DNA of 64,000 bases from contig CM019067.1 of the NCBI GenBank assembly GCA_009667805.1, positions 248,283,721-248,347,720 of the forward strand, written 5' to 3'. The translations under genes and the position numbers were made by a program. Below the pieces are notes generated by a model. The model was not told the DNA's origin. It ran no database searches and was given only the letters and a program-made list of their open reading frames with translations. Positions 33,866 through 45,665 of this stretch are shown in pieces (the stretch's first letter is position 1; every line of letters starts with the position of its first letter). This DNA comes from Leptobrachium leishanense. Lineage: Eukaryota > Chordata > Amphibia > Anura > Megophryidae.

Positions 33866-35227
33866 CTCATTTTTAAACTTGCTTGTATATGTTTATCCAC
33901 AGAAATATTGTTAGAATGAAAAATTCTGAGCTCTAGATGGTGTCCTTTATCTTACGGGGTCTGTATTATTAGCATACAGGCAGAAATGGCATTTGTGTGA
34001 CATACAGATAGTAAAAATGTTCAGATCTCCTGCTTATGGGGTTTCGTAATAATCATAATGAGATTATTAGCAATGCAGCTTCCAAAATATACCATCACGA
34101 TATGAAAATATTATCTGTATGTGGCATAATGCCTGTATACGTAAATTACAGTAACACCTTGTTTCTGTACTGTAAAGGGATTATCAATCATTATAACCCC
34201 CTGACTCTTATCCTTGTACAGCAGTGTGTGACCCAAGACCTCACCCTGTATTCTGACCTATTCCTGGTTGTTGTACTGCAACAGTAATGTATTCAAACTT
34301 TTTGTTACAGTGAGGTTTGCGCTGTTATATGCAGATTGTTTTATCTCCCTTCAGCGAGCCTGGAGAGAGATATAGTGGATTTTGTTTCTCCACAGGTGGC
34401 ACACTAATCTTGCTTCAAAACGTTGTGAAAATTGGGTTTTAATATGCTAATGAGTGATTTTCAATATATTACAATGCAAAATAATCGAGATCCCCATCTG
34501 TTTCTCAACCACTTCACCCATCTAGATTGTATATAACCACGGGAAGAGGGCCCACAATTCCTCCTGTATCTGTTGATTTTCCATTTGCAGCTTGGTATTA
34601 ATGACTGTATTCTAACCAACTTGATGTGTGGCTCAAGTCAGGATATTTGTGAACCGCTTGAAGATACCGGCAGTGGTGCCACGCTCCACCTCTGGTATCT
34701 GCTCCTGGAGTCCAAAAGATTCCATGTAGCCAAGCACAACCCTGCACAAGCTTGTGTATGTAAGGCTTTGGAGGGACTCTGGGAACTATTTATTGCCTGG
34801 ATTCCATGGCCTATGACCAGAGGAAGTGGTGGATCTTGCCATCTGGGGATCTATATGTTCTCAATGTTTCGTTGCATACGACAAGAGGAGGCAGAGGATC
34901 GTGCTGCCTTCTCCACTGCAGGATGATAGGTGAGTAAGGGACTTTATCAGCTACATAATTTTAAGTTTTAAGTGATTTTGCAGTAACAAGTCATTTGACA
35001 CCAAGACTTTAGTATTCTGGAAAGAGCTCAGGCTGCCTACAATGTAATGTTGGTTGGAATAGATTGTTCTTCTCTGGCCAGCAGTAAATTATCAGCTTCT
35101 ACACATGTATAGGAGCCATTCCTTTACAGCAAGGAGCCACAACATCCAAGTCGCAAAAAAAGTGTGCGACTGGGTCGAAATGGAAGCTCAAGTTAATCTA
35201 TAGAGTGGGACTATTAACAGCCCCAGC
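33866..35227. other. Unassigned DNA
   Basis: No gene or repeat recognised. A 117-residue plus-strand frame (34573-34926, MIFHLQLGINDC..) has no known domain. It lies in DNA of ordinary composition and could be chance. Confidence 0.45.
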
Positions 35228-35230
35228 TTA

Positions 35231-35592
35231 GGGCCGTGTCAGACGAGCGCACTATGTGCGCCTGTATTGACATGCCTCCCGGCGTCCGGCGCATTGTTGT
35301 GATGCTTCGATGGGGCCGACCACACACTGTAGCGCGCGCACGAATTGCGTGCTCTACAGCAGGCATGCTGTGTCCATTCAGAAAGCCTCCCCATCGAAGA
35401 GCTACGAAAGGCGTTCGACGGGCTGCAAAGCTCAGTCCTGCATAGGAAGATCGAACCTTGCTGCGCGGAGAGCACTAAGTGTACTCATCGAGGTGGCCAG
35501 ACGGGGATTCAGGCGGGGGTCAGAGTGGAAGGAACATCCACTCTCATCGACGTTCCTTCCGCTCTTAAAAATGCTCGTCTGACACCAGCCGT
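35231..35592. mobile_element. Harbinger-like MITE
   Basis: The ends are GGGCCGTGTCAGACGAGC and the inverted GGCTGGTGTCAGACGAGC. The left flank is TTA, the right GTA (a degraded 3-bp duplication). GC-rich interior with CGAGGTGGCCAGACGGGG. A decayed relative lies at 63200-63313, and a second family with a similar GTCAGACGAACGC end is at 44587-45015. Confidence 0.65.
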
Positions 35593-35594
35593 AA

Positions 35595-36978
35595 CGGTTT
35601 TGTTGGAAACCTTTATTTACCAAGAGCAATAACATCTCTCCATACACAGTGTCTTGCAAGCTGCAAAGGTCCAAAACAATGGATCTATTATTACCAAGTA
35701 GAATGATCAAAATATATTACGGTTAAAAGCATATTGGAGGGGACTGATATTTCTATTTAAATTATGATATTATTCATTCTTATGACATAACCTCTATTTT
35801 TATACATTTGAGAACTCTTAAAATGTTAAATTAAAAATCATCATTGCATTAAGGGCTAAAATCATAAATAATCCAATCTGTATTGGCAAGCTGAATATTT
35901 TGTTTGCATTTTCTTAAAAAAGGCCACACAAAATGCTGTGGATGGCAAATAATGTTAAGATTTATCTGTTTTCTTCAAATGTATCCCATAGAGGTTTATC
36001 ATTTCATCACAGGAATGTGGAAAATATTATATCAGGGGAATTTTATTTCATATTTTTTGCTACAATAATCAAATCACTGTTAGTTCCACATGGTGTACGC
36101 TCTGTATGCCTGTACAGAATTTCTTCATAGGGTGTAATAGCAGCCAGTGTGTATTCAGACACTTCACTTTGTCGTCAGGCTGTATTTTTCAGTTGAATGC
36201 ACCTGCAGCTGATGATTTCTGAAGGAGGTGTTTAGCTCAGTTACCGCTTGGCAAAAAGCCTCAGGGCTCAGAACACATGATCTTAATTGCAAGGACTCAT
36301 TCTGATACGAAAAAAAGAATTTTTAAAGTTTAAAGTTTTTATGAACTTTAGATATGGCAAATTATGTAATTATATCTACGATGTGATAAAAGATTTTTCC
36401 GGAGGAGTCAAAATGTCAGCAACATCAATATAATTAAAAAAGTATAATTTATGATTTTCTCAGTAGCCATCCAATATATGGTACTGCCTGTAAGATCCGT
36501 ATCTATTGGAAGACAAAGAACACAATAAATTAAAAACACCCATCTTTATAATATTGATCTTTCATCATGACTGAGTACAACGAACGTTTTGGACAGAATA
36601 GGATGAGCGAGTAGGATTTGCACCCATCTCTCTGCTTTTTCTCCTAGCTCTCTCCCTCTCTTCAAAGGCTGAAAGAAGTTGTGAGAATTTGAGAGAAAGG
36701 TCCTTGTTATCCAGTGGTATACTTGAGCATAATTAAATGGACACTCTAGCTACTATGACCACATAATTTGTTTACGATGGCAAGCTAAATGTCTTCCCCT
36801 GTCCTACCACCGTGCGTCTTAGTGGGTTGTGACAGACTTCCAAATTGGAGAGCTTGGTTCTGGACAAACTGTACTTTCCATGGACACTGAACAGGATTGT
36901 CAGAGCTGGTCGGACACTACCTCTCAATGTATTTGCTTTGAGAGGCATCAATTTCTCTGGACGCTCATTTAAACTACC
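35595..36978. other. Unassigned DNA with a possible PLE pseudo-LTR scrap
   Basis: No gene seen. On the minus strand around 36490-36600 the sequence CCAAAACGTTCGTTGTACTC, followed by an AT-rich stretch, resembles the start of a Penelope-like pseudo-LTR (GAAACGTT box). This is weak. Confidence 0.3.
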
Positions 36979-37482
36979 GTAGATACTCGAGTAGAGTGCG
37001 ACCCGAATATAACGTGATGGATAGAGATTTATTATGGAAATGAGAGAATACTCAAGACTCGACTATAAAAAAATTTACTGTACCGCTAAACAATTAAGAT
37101 CCTTCCAGGTTCTCTTAACACAGTCAGGCTACCACTCAGGCTAGTGTGCTCTGCTCTAGAATGATTGCAATTGTTACGAAGTATGAAGCCACCAGCCACC
37201 CGTCTTCTTTACTAGCAAGTAGATGGCCGGCTGAGGCGAGTGAGGTGAAAGATTTGCTTAAACCGAGCATGTCCTCCTAGCCGTGATGGATTCCATCTCT
37301 CCCGAATCCAGGAGTTCCTGAAGTGTTTGCAAGCATAAGGGAGCCCGCATTCACTTCAGCAAGACATTGTATTTATTTATTTATTATTACACGCGAAGCA
37401 GATGTCTCGAATATAACGCGACCCCTCCAATTTTAAGGTACATTTTTGTCACCAAAATCTAGCGGTATACTCGAGTATCTAC
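36979..37482. mobile_element. TIR element with ATACTCGAGTA ends
   Basis: The inverted ends GTAGATACTCGAGTA stand at 36979 and 37466-37482. The 15-bp terminus contains the palindrome TACTCGAGTA. GAATATAACG/GCGACCC motifs occur near both ends. No coding region. Dispersed repeats with ACTCGAGTATA termini are known in vertebrates. Class not determined. Confidence 0.6.
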
Positions 37483-37575
37483 TCAGCCCATTGCTAGCAT
37501 CTGCTACTGAATGCAGCAAACCTGTCAGAATGGAAGAGTACAAAGCGAAATCCCAGCACTAGAATTAAAGTAAGT

Positions 37576-37640
37576 TTAAGAATATATTATTATTATCATT
37601 TATATAGAGCCAGCAGTTTCTGAAGTGATTTACAGTAAAC
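37576..37640 (+). repeat. Diverged (TTA)n mini-element copy
   Basis: TTATTATTATCATTTATATAGAG..CCAGCAGTTTCTGAAGTG resembles the 59-bp unit at 17948-18006 in layout but is considerably diverged. Confidence 0.45.
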
Positions 37641-38477
37641 AGTGGGAAATTAAACCAAGTTAAAAAGGTGCAAAAAGCTAACACCTCTGTGACAAAAGCC
37701 CCCTCCACCATTTAATGGACCCAGCCAGGAGCCATATCTCCCAGGATAAAGAATGGGACAGGAACACACTCCTCCCAAACACAAGAACAATGGTCACACT
37801 CTAATCATTAGGGATGAGCCAAACACCCCCGTGTTCAGTTCGCATTCGAACTCGAACAATTTCAAAAGTTCGAGTTCGGACACGATCCGAACTCAATGGG
37901 ACTTGAAAGTTCGATTTTTAGAGTGCCCTGCAAGAGGGCATATATGCAAGATATTTGCCATAAAAGGTGTATGGGGGTCCGGGTAGTGCCCTGGGGGACA
38001 GGAAACAAGGAAAAAAAGGAAAAAAGAGAAATTTTTAAAGGAACAGTGATTTTTCCATGAAATAAAGGTTAAGAATAAAATGAAAAATTCCTTCAAATAT
38101 CGTGCCTAGGAGGTCCCCATAACCTGCCCGTGAAGTGGCGGATTTGTCAGATGTATAGAAACATTTAAAAAGAAAAAAAATGGCATTTCAAATGACGGTA
38201 AATGTTTTTCCTTTAATCTATTCATAAACAACTGCTTGGGGTGGCAGCCTGTATGAAAAGAGGAGACGTTTTAGGACACACAGAACAAGTTTAGTGATTT
38301 TTTTGGCTAAATTATGGTGAAACTTATGCAGGCTTTGGATGAAAGTAACAACAGGTGCATTAAAATTGGACCTTTGGTGCCAGCTAGTGCCTTCACACCG
38401 TAACCCCTCTGAGGTATTGTGGAAGAGTGCAGTGGTGGAGGTTTTGGGAAAGCAGAAGAGATCCCCGATCTATTCAG

Positions 38478-39283
38478 TTACATCAGCATCAGGGGAGTGA
38501 TAGCTGCTGATCCATTTTTATAAATATCAGCCGGTCTACAGAGTCGGTGGACAGACGCACTCTTTTGTCTGTGACAACCTCCAGCGGCACTGAACGTCCT
38601 TTCAGAAAGCACGCTGGATGAAGGGCAACCTAGTAGCTCCGTAGCATATTGGCTAAGTTCTGGCCAGTGATCCAATCTCAACACCCAGTAAGCGAGTGGA
38701 TCATCTGCTGTAAAGGTATCCAGGTCTGCCCTTGCCCCTAGATAGTCCTGCACCATATGGTGAAGACGCTGGCAATGGGTGCCTACATTTGACATACCTG
38801 GGCATCGTGGACTAAAAAAAATTGGAAAAGGCATCAGTCAAGCGGCCCCCTTCACCGCTCTTCCTCTGATAAACAGCAGCCTCAGAAGCACCTGTGTCAT
38901 CAGTTGGTAACCTACCAGTGTCTGGAAAGGTGTTACACAAGTGTCGCTTTAGAGCATCCTCAAGTTGTTTTATCCTGTGCTCCCTGTGTGCGGGCAGGAT
39001 GAGCTCTGCAACCTTACCCTTGTATCGTGGATCAAGAAGGGTTGCCAACCAGTAATGATCCCTCTCCTTGATAGCACGAATCCTGGGGTCCTTTAGCAGG
39101 CTTTGCAGGATAAGGGAGCCCATGCAGCGTAGGTTGGAAGTGGCATTAGCTTCCTGGTCGCTGAGGATGACCGTATCGTGCACTACCTCCTCTCAGCCAC
39201 GTACTAGTCCTTGGGTTTCTGGGGACACAAAACCCTCCCTTGAGGAATCCCCACCTTCAATGCCCCCACAACTTAAATATTCC

Positions 39284-39316
<33 letters not shown>

Positions 39317-39608
39317 TCCTGTCTGATCTGAGGAGAACCTGCAGGAATGCTGTCTGCGGAAAGACTGGGGCCTTGGGAGCTAGGGATGGACTCCTCTTCT
39401 TCCCGCTGCTCTGCCTCTAGTGCCACATCTATAATTCCCTGCAGAGTGCACTCCAGCAGGAACACTAAAGGAATTGTCACTGATGCATGCACTGTCCCTG
39501 CTCACCATCCTCGTTGCCTCCTCAAATGGTGACAGTACATTGCACGCATCCTTGATCATCAGCCACTGCAGGGGGGAAAAATAGCCAAGTTGACCTGAAC
39601 CTGTCCTT
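38478..39608 (-). pseudogene. hAT transposase, carboxyl-terminal part
   Basis: Frames 39682-39380, 39492-39193, 39183-38812 and 38834-38478 together read through the helical insertion domain and the hATC dimerisation domain. Readable pieces include WLMIKDACNVLSPFEEATRM, LLKDPRIRAIKERDHYWLATLLDPRYKGKV, a Glu-rich run encoded by a TCC repeat (39285-39310), then DDPLAYWVLRLDHWPELSQYATELLGC and PSSSVLSERTFSAAG. The last motif is the hAT hallmark and carries the third catalytic acid (Glu in SER). It ends near 38478. Frameshifts make it non-functional. Confidence 0.88.
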
Positions 39609-39613
39609 GTGCC

Positions 39614-40384
39614 TGTCATGCGGACTTTGCTTGGATTGGATGTGTGTGCCCAGTTTGCAGTGAGCGGCAATGAATTATGCAAATTGAGGGGTCAAAACAA
39701 AAATATTTATTATTAAATAAACAAAAACAGCAGAAATAAATGAATTGCTTTGCTGAGCAGAAAATGAAGGAAAATACTGAACAGGAAAACAGAATAAAAA
39801 CTGAACTGAAATGATAAAGTCCAGAGCAAGGTATCAGATATAGGACAAGGCAATCTCGTGGTCGGGGTAGCAAGCAGAAGTCGAGGAATTCAGAAAGCAG
39901 AATTATCAAAAGTCCATAGCCAGGGGTCATACACGTTGAATCCAAAAAAGGGGGTACTTGTAACAAATGATGAGGGTTACCGGTATATCAGAGGTAGGAA
40001 GGTTCACAGGAGGGTTCCAGATGGGTAATCGAGAGGGAAATCAGATGGATGGTCCAGAGGGTATAACCGGTATTCCAGAGGGTATTCAGAAGCTATGGTC
40101 AGCACAAGGAGTTTCCAATAGCAGGTCAGCAAGGCACAAAGTCCAGACTTCAATGAGGAAGTTCAGCACATGGGGTGTAACCTCCTTAAATACAGGGAAA
40201 CTGGGCAGGATGTTCTGCAGGTGATGGTCTGATTTGAATACAAGAAATCAAAGTCCAGAACTGAGCGTGGGAAAAAAAAAGAAAAACCAAAACAAAGTCC
40301 CAGCATCTGCATAAGTAATGCAGGACACGGCAAAAAGAGCAACAAAAGGAGGTGTCAGAGGATCAGGGGGTCCAGACCGTGACA
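39614..40384 (-). mobile_element. Solo LTR-like insertion 1 in hAT
   Basis: Starts TGTCATGCGG, ends CCGTGACA. The near-identical 5-bp flanks are GTGCC (39609-39613) and GCGCC (40385-40389). On the minus strand an AATAAA lies near its end. No internal genes. It fits a solo LTR of an LTR retrotransposon, splitting the hAT frame between EYGTVMIHLG and the SPLQWLMIKD segment. Confidence 0.65.
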
Positions 40385-40389
40385 GCGCC

Positions 40390-40670
40390 CAGGTGGATCA
40401 TGACAGTGCCATACTCACACAGGTACTCATTGATGCCCCTCTGCTGCTTGTGCAGGCGCTGCAGCATTGCCAATGTTGAGTTCCACCTGGTGGGCATGTC
40501 ACAGATCAGGCGGTTTGTGGGAAGGTGGAAATCTCTTTGAATTTCTGCCAGGCGAACACTTGCTGGGAATGACCGTCTGAAGTTGCTGCAGACTTTTCTG
40601 GTCTGGCTGAGAAGCTCTTCCAGCCCTGGGTACCTGGTTAGGAAACGCTGTACCACCAGATTTAGGACGT
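40390..40670 (-). pseudogene. hAT transposase, middle segment
   Basis: Minus-strand frame HVLNLVVQRFLTRYPGLEELLSQTRKVCSNFRR..LICDMPTRWNSTLAMLQRLHKQQRGINEYL. The phrase CLAH-LNLVVQ is continuous once the LTR-like insertion at 40676-41966 is set aside. DMPTRWNSTLAML is a hAT family signature (TRWNS) within the insertion domain. It belongs between the catalytic core at 41972 and the piece below 39608. Confidence 0.85.
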
Positions 40671-40675
40671 GTGTG

Positions 40676-41966
40676 TGACGGAACCGTTCTCCTCCGTCTG
40701 TCTTGACTCTCCAGACACCCCTTCGTTGCGGTCAGCCCGGCTACTGGGAGCGCTGTCCTCAGTGCCTCGAGCAGCTTGACCCGCCTGCTTCTGTTCCTCT
40801 GCCCTGGAGCTGTTAGGAATTTCCAGAAGGCCGCTTGGTGCCTTCTGATGTTGAGTATATAGTGTAGCGTCGCTGAAATAAAAACACCAGGCGCGGCTGT
40901 ATGCTTTAAAACAGGATTCTCTCTCTCTGAGCTCTGAGAGTTCTCTGACTTTTAATTAACAAAATGCCACCATTTATGCTGAAGTCCAACAGTCATAATT
41001 TGCATAAATGACACACCTCGTCCTACCAATATACTAATTACATTATGTCAGTTATTTACAATAAACATTCTTTACATTCTTTAGCCTTCAGCTCACACAA
41101 CATTTGTATAATCCATTGTTCTAACACATCAGATTAAACACAAACACTATCACAGATCCCTTGAATTAAACATGCAGCTAGATAAGGGGAAAAGCCCTGT
41201 TGCATAAATTACACAGCAGTAAAGCTTGTTTACTGGCTATACAGAAACACATTTACCTACAGGAATATAAGTATTGTAAGGTCCTGGAGGCCCTGACCCC
41301 ATGGCGCCCCCTTTGGTTTCACATCCTGCAGGCCCCTTGCAGGTTCCAGGACTTTTTGTATAGACTCTGCACATCCTGAACTCTCACATCCTAGCCATAG
41401 AACCTCACCTGACCGCACCTTCCCCTGATTATCCCACTATATCAGGAAGCTACGCCCTCTAGAACTCACTTCCACATTGAAGTTGCTGACTGCAAAACCT
41501 ATCTGCCAAGCTCCCTGAAACCTCCTGACCATCTCCTGAATTCTTCAACCAAAGACTCCAAGGACCCTCTGTTATTTTCTGGACATTCATCTGCTTCATA
41601 TACCGGTACCCTCCCATCCTGCTCCCCTTCTGCCCCCCATCTAGGACCCCCTGTGTACCAGACCCTTTGCTTAACCCTGACCATTCCATTGCCTGTTCCT
41701 TGTCTGATTCTATGCTACCGTGTTTATATACACTAAACACCCTTTGGGATCCTGAACCTGCCTCCATCACTGCATCCTGGGCTCACAACCCCATCTTACT
41801 ACACCCACCGCAGTCAAACCCTTACAAGTATATTTAAAACCAAAGCTATGCCATTTTACACTAAACTAAAACCAAACAATGTAATATATTTAAAAACACA
41901 CGATATAAATTGAACATGAAGTCTCTTGGGGTTTGAAGCATGGAGCATTACATCAGCTCCATGACA
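40676..41966. mobile_element. LTR-like insertion 2 in hAT
   Basis: 1.29 kb beginning TGACGGAACCG and ending CTCCATGACA, flanked by perfect 5-bp repeats GTGTG (40671-40675, 41967-41971). Its removal joins VPCLAH to HVLNLVVQ in the transposase. TG..CA ends plus a 5-bp duplication point to an LTR or LTR-derived element. No protein is seen in it. Confidence 0.65.
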
Positions 41967-41971
41967 GTGTG

Positions 41972-42890
41972 CTAGGCATGGTACATGTGTCAACTTACCC
42001 AGGCGTAGGGCGGCGAGAAGGTTGTTGCCAGTATCACAGACAACCATTCCCAGCTCAAGCCGGCGTGGTGTTAACCATCTCTGCGCCTGCCCCTGCAGAG
42101 CTGACAGAATTTCTGGCCCGGTGTGGCTCCTGTCCCCTAAACAAACCAGCTCAAGCACAGTATGGCATCTTTTTGCTTGAGCCATTGCGTAGCCCCTGCC
42201 CCGCATCGGTTTAACTGCCACTTCGCCAGAGAAAGAGAAGGAGGAGGAAGAGGTGGTGGCGCATACAGACCTCATATAAGCAGCTTTCTGGAGGCGTGGT
42301 GGATGAGCAAGCTCCGGCACAGAGCCCCGTCCTGGATCCCTCCCAGCTGCAAGCAGAGTTACCCAGTGTGCCGTGAAGGAAATGTAACGGCCCTGTCCAT
42401 GCTTGCTGGACCACGTGTCTATAGTAATGTGCACCTTGCTGCTGACTGCCTTTCCCAATGACTCCATAACATTGTCTTCCACGTGCTGGTATAGTGCTGG
42501 AATGGCCTTCTGTGAAAATAAATGGCGTTTTGGAACCTGCCACTGTGGTACAGCACATTCGGAAAATTCACGGAAGGAAGCAGAGTCCACCAGCTGGAAA
42601 GGCAGCAGCTGTAATGCGTGTAATTTTGCCAAGCTGGCATTTAGACGTGCATGTGGATGGTTGGGACAATATTTTTTCTTCCTCTGCAGCAGCTGGGGGC
42701 AATGAAATCTGACTGCATAAATCTGCAGCTGATGGAATGCTGGCAGATTCAGAGGAAGGACGTGGTACACCCATTACTGTAGCATTTTCATGGTTCTCGC
42801 CGAAGACGCCGGAGGAAGGACAAGTAAGGTGCTGTTTCCTTCCAAAATCAAGTTCCAGTCCAGATTTTGCCATTGCCTGGACTGGTGTCT
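41972..42890 (-). pseudogene. hAT transposase, catalytic core
   Basis: The frame 42770-41972 contains LLQRKKKYCPNHPHARLNASLAKLHALQLLPFQLVDSASFREF (hAT amino-terminal helical part). Next is SSKVHITIDTWSSKHGQGRYISFTAHWV (first catalytic Asp in TIDTWSS), then LELGMVVCDTGNNLLAALRLGKLTHVPCLAH (second catalytic Asp in VCDTGNN and the C..H motif). A compact insertion-like Ser/Phe-rich stretch interrupts between them. This is the RNase H-fold core of a ZBED/hAT-type transposase. A stop or frameshift separates it from the BED exon upstream. Confidence 0.9.
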
Positions 42891-43755
42891 AGGCACTCAG
42901 GGATCCATTCCTGTTTTCCCCTCACCTCTCCAGCCTCAGGTGTGGGCTGGGCTTGGACTCCCCATATAATCAGACCTCACCTTTCAAGCAATGCTTCTGC
43001 ATTATCCTATCCTATCCTTCCTTGGAAGCCTCACAGTGTGCCAATCCTGCGTGCTTTGCACATTTCCAATCTGAGAACCCCATTGTTCTATCCCGCTGAG
43101 ATCCCTTTTTGCAAGTACCCCGTGGAGACCACCTTTCCTGCAGTACCTCCTGGAGACCACCTTCCCTGCAAGTACCCTGTGGAGACCACCCTTCCTCGCA
43201 ATACCCTATTGTGACCCGCCCCCCTCTTTGCAGCATTCCATCTACAGCCCCCTTCTTGGACATTCCCTACAGTCTTCATTTCTGGACTTCCACTCCCATC
43301 ACTGCTCCAGAGCCAGCTATTGATTTGACCTCCTGTTGCCTGCCAAGACCTCTGCATGATCTGACCATTCTCCTGCTATAGCCCTCCTGATACCACGCTT
43401 GATATTATTGTCGTTGTTTCGTCTGCCCTCTGTGTATCCAGTAAGTGTCTTCTGTTATTTCTGTATTCAGTGTCCAGTCCAGTGTCTGTCCTGTCCACCC
43501 TTGTGTTATTCTGCATTCAGTGTCTGTGCTATTCAGTGTCCTCTCCCATCTGCTCAGTGTACCCTGCCCGCTGTGTATATTATAACTTTACCAACCAGTT
43601 TCTATAAGTGTTTATTACTTATTCATTGTCCCCTCTCCATATTTACTTCTGTTCCTTAGTAAATAAACCTTTTTACTTTGATTAAACCCCATTTACCTGT
43701 CTCTGTTTGTGTAACCACACCCTGGGCTCGTTAACCCCCGGCACCCTCTGTGACA
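42890..43755 (+). mobile_element. LTR-like insertion 3 in hAT
   Basis: Pyrimidine-rich sequence with CAGGGATCC at the start, an AATAAACCTTTTTACTTTG poly(A) signal near 43662, and a CTCTGTGACA end. This is the layout of a Ty3/Gypsy-type LTR on the plus strand. Flanks GGCAC/AGCAT are only weakly alike, so the left border is uncertain by ~10 bp. It contains CACCTTTCCTGCAAGTACCC-type short direct repeats (43100-43200). Confidence 0.55.
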
Positions 43756-45170
43756 AGCATCATCCCTGTCAGCGGAGGTTGTAGGCAATGACATGGCAGG
43801 ACATATAGTGGGGGTAGAGACAGATGAGGAGGACCTATGCAAAGTGTTATGCCAACAGGATGCGTGGCAGGTGGTCATATGTCGCCTCAAGCATGTGGTA
43901 CCCAAGTGTCTGATGTCTTTCCCACGCTTGATCCTCTTCCGACATAGCTTACAAATAGCAATGCTGCAGTCTGCTGCACATGTCGTGAAGAACTCCCAGA
44001 CAGCAGAGATCCTGGACGTGTGCTGCGAGACAACAGTGCTCTGCACCTGAGCAGCTCTGACATCTGATGCCTTGGACTGGCTACGGTTGCTCATAGAGGA
44101 CGTCCTGCTTCGTTTTTGTTGTGCCTCCTCCTCCCTTGACTCCTCTGTTCGATCAGGCACCCAGGTGGAGTCAGTGACCTCATCATCATTGTCATCACCC
44201 CTGTCTCTTCGTCACTGGAGCCAACCTTGCAATATGCTGCAGCTGCTGGGGGAACATGAGTGCCAGTTCTTTGTGTGTCACTGGCACCCCCTTCCTCTAG
44301 GCTGATTATACTCCCTTCCTCAACCTCAGAGTTTGAATCAGAGCACTGGATTTGCTGCGCATCCTCAAGCAGCACATCACTGTCACTGTAGTCAAACAAT
44401 TCAGCTGACTCCTCCGTGTATGATAGTGAGGCTACGGCAGGAGTAGCTGTGGACATGGAGGCTGAATTAGATGTTTTGGCAGCTGAGGTGGACTGTAAAC
44501 CACTACAAGCCTGGCAGGCAGAGCACTGGGAGGATGAGGATGGCCTGGTTAGCCAATCCTGCAAATCTTCTGTATGTTGCTGCTGCTTAAGGCTAGGGTC
44601 AGACGAACGCATTTTTAACGTTGTCCGTGAAAAAGTGCGGTCGAACGAACGTACGTATTTTTCCCCGGAATACGCGGTAGCGGTCATACGATGCGCCTTT
44701 TCGTCCGTGATTTTGTACGGATCATCAATAAAACACTTTTTGAGTCTGGACGTTATGTTAGCCGGACATTAGCAGCGTCTGACGTCTCCTAATCACACAC
44801 GCCGCTATGCGGCCGCAGCGCACTCTGTACGTCAGTAGTAGCGGTTTGACGTTCTCGAAAAAATGCGTTCGTTGGCCACTTGCGTTGCGCGGACGAACTT
44901 TCGTGCGGCCGTTCGTCGTATGTTCCCCGGCATTGGACGTCATTTGCTGCTAGTACGGCCGTGATTTTGTGCGGCTAAACGCACGTTAAAACTGCGCTAG
45001 TCTGACGCTAGCCTAAGACAGCCAGCACCAGTTAGAAAGGACAAGCGTGCCCCTGCAGAAGATGCACCACGTGCACGACGACCAGGGGTACAGCCTTCCG
45101 ACACAGAGGCTGCTTCCCCTCTTATCTGTGTCTGGGAGCATCTGCCTGTCCTTTTTGGTGTTTCTGACAT
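43756..45170 (-). pseudogene. hAT transposase, N-terminal and BED finger
   Basis: Likely start MSETPKRTGRCSQ at 45170. The frame is split by the MITE at 44587-45015 and continues QQQHTEDLQDWLTRPSSSS.., an acidic Ser-rich region (FDYSDSDVLLEDAQ). A frameshift near 44180 leads to PDRTEESREEEAQQKRSRTSS and the BED zinc finger SAVWEFFTTCAADCSIAICK..LCRKRIKRG..CLRRHMTTCH (about 44007-43861), with C-x2-C and H-x4-H ligands and the aromatic W/FF pair. BED fingers bind the transposon ends. The sequence ends at TSADRDDA where LTR-like insertion 3 begins. Confidence 0.85.
44590..45013. mobile_element. Harbinger-like MITE inside hAT
   Basis: The ends GGCTAGGGTCAGACGAACGC and the inverted GGCTAGCGTCAGACTAGCGC are bounded by TAA on both sides, a PIF/Harbinger-type 3-bp duplication. 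Rich in CGAACG/CGTACG motifs. It splits the hAT amino-terminal coding region (GAGCL | KQQQH). Confidence 0.75.
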
Positions 45171-45185
45171 GGTGAGTGATATTAT

Positions 45186-45400
45186 AGATTAAAGATATAC
45201 AGATTTTGCAGAACAATGCTATACGTCAGTGATACACCCTGGCTGATAGCTGGCAACACCCAGATTCTACTCTGAATAGATAAACAGATGAACTCTGATT
45301 AAACTGTGTTATTGTATGGTATCTAGAATTAGATTAAAGATATAGCATTGTTCTGCAAAATCTGTATAAATCAGTGATACAGCCTGATAGCCTGGCAGCA
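45186..45400. repeat. Duplicated segment with internal inversion
   Basis: Two similar blocks both run from AGATTAAAGATATA to TCAGTGATACA.CCTG. The ~25 bp between (ACAGATTTTGCAGAACAATGC) are inverted in the second block. Located in the hAT 5' leader. Confidence 0.6.
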
Positions 45401-45404
45401 GCTG

Positions 45405-45600
45405 GCAGTACCAACACACAGATTACAATTCCCAGATATCTGCTAGAAGTATGTGGGACCCCCTGATAGCTGGCAGTGAGAAGACACAGATTACAATTCC
45501 CAGATATCTGCTAGACGTCTGTGAGACCCCAATAGCTGGCAGTGAGAAGACACAGATTACAATTCACAGAAATCTGCTAGATGTCTGTGAGACACACTGA
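45405..45600. repeat. ~66-bp tandem repeat in hAT leader
   Basis: Three consecutive units containing ACACAGATTACAATTCCCAG and ATCTGCTAGA.GT.TGTGAG, with a few differences each. It lies between the transposase start and the probable promoter; it may hold transposase-binding sites, which is inference. Confidence 0.75.
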
Positions 45601-45655
45601 AAGAACAATCTCCTCTCACTCCTACAAAAAAACACGTGCCGGGGCAGAGGGGAAG

Positions 45656-45665
45656 CCTTATATAG
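45656..45665 (-). promoter_or_regulatory. Probable hAT TATA box
   Basis: On the minus strand, ACTATATAAGGC lies about 490 bp upstream of the transposase start. It sits between the right terminus and the leader repeats. Confidence 0.4.

Noticed and set aside
34573..34926. 117-residue frame MIFHLQLGINDC..
   Set aside because: Its length is plausible by chance in 64 kb, with no recognisable domain or splice structure; kept only as a note in the unassigned region.
39068..39331. Poly-Ser frame antisense to the hAT transposase
   Set aside because: Caused by the TCC repeat that encodes the Glu run on the minus strand.
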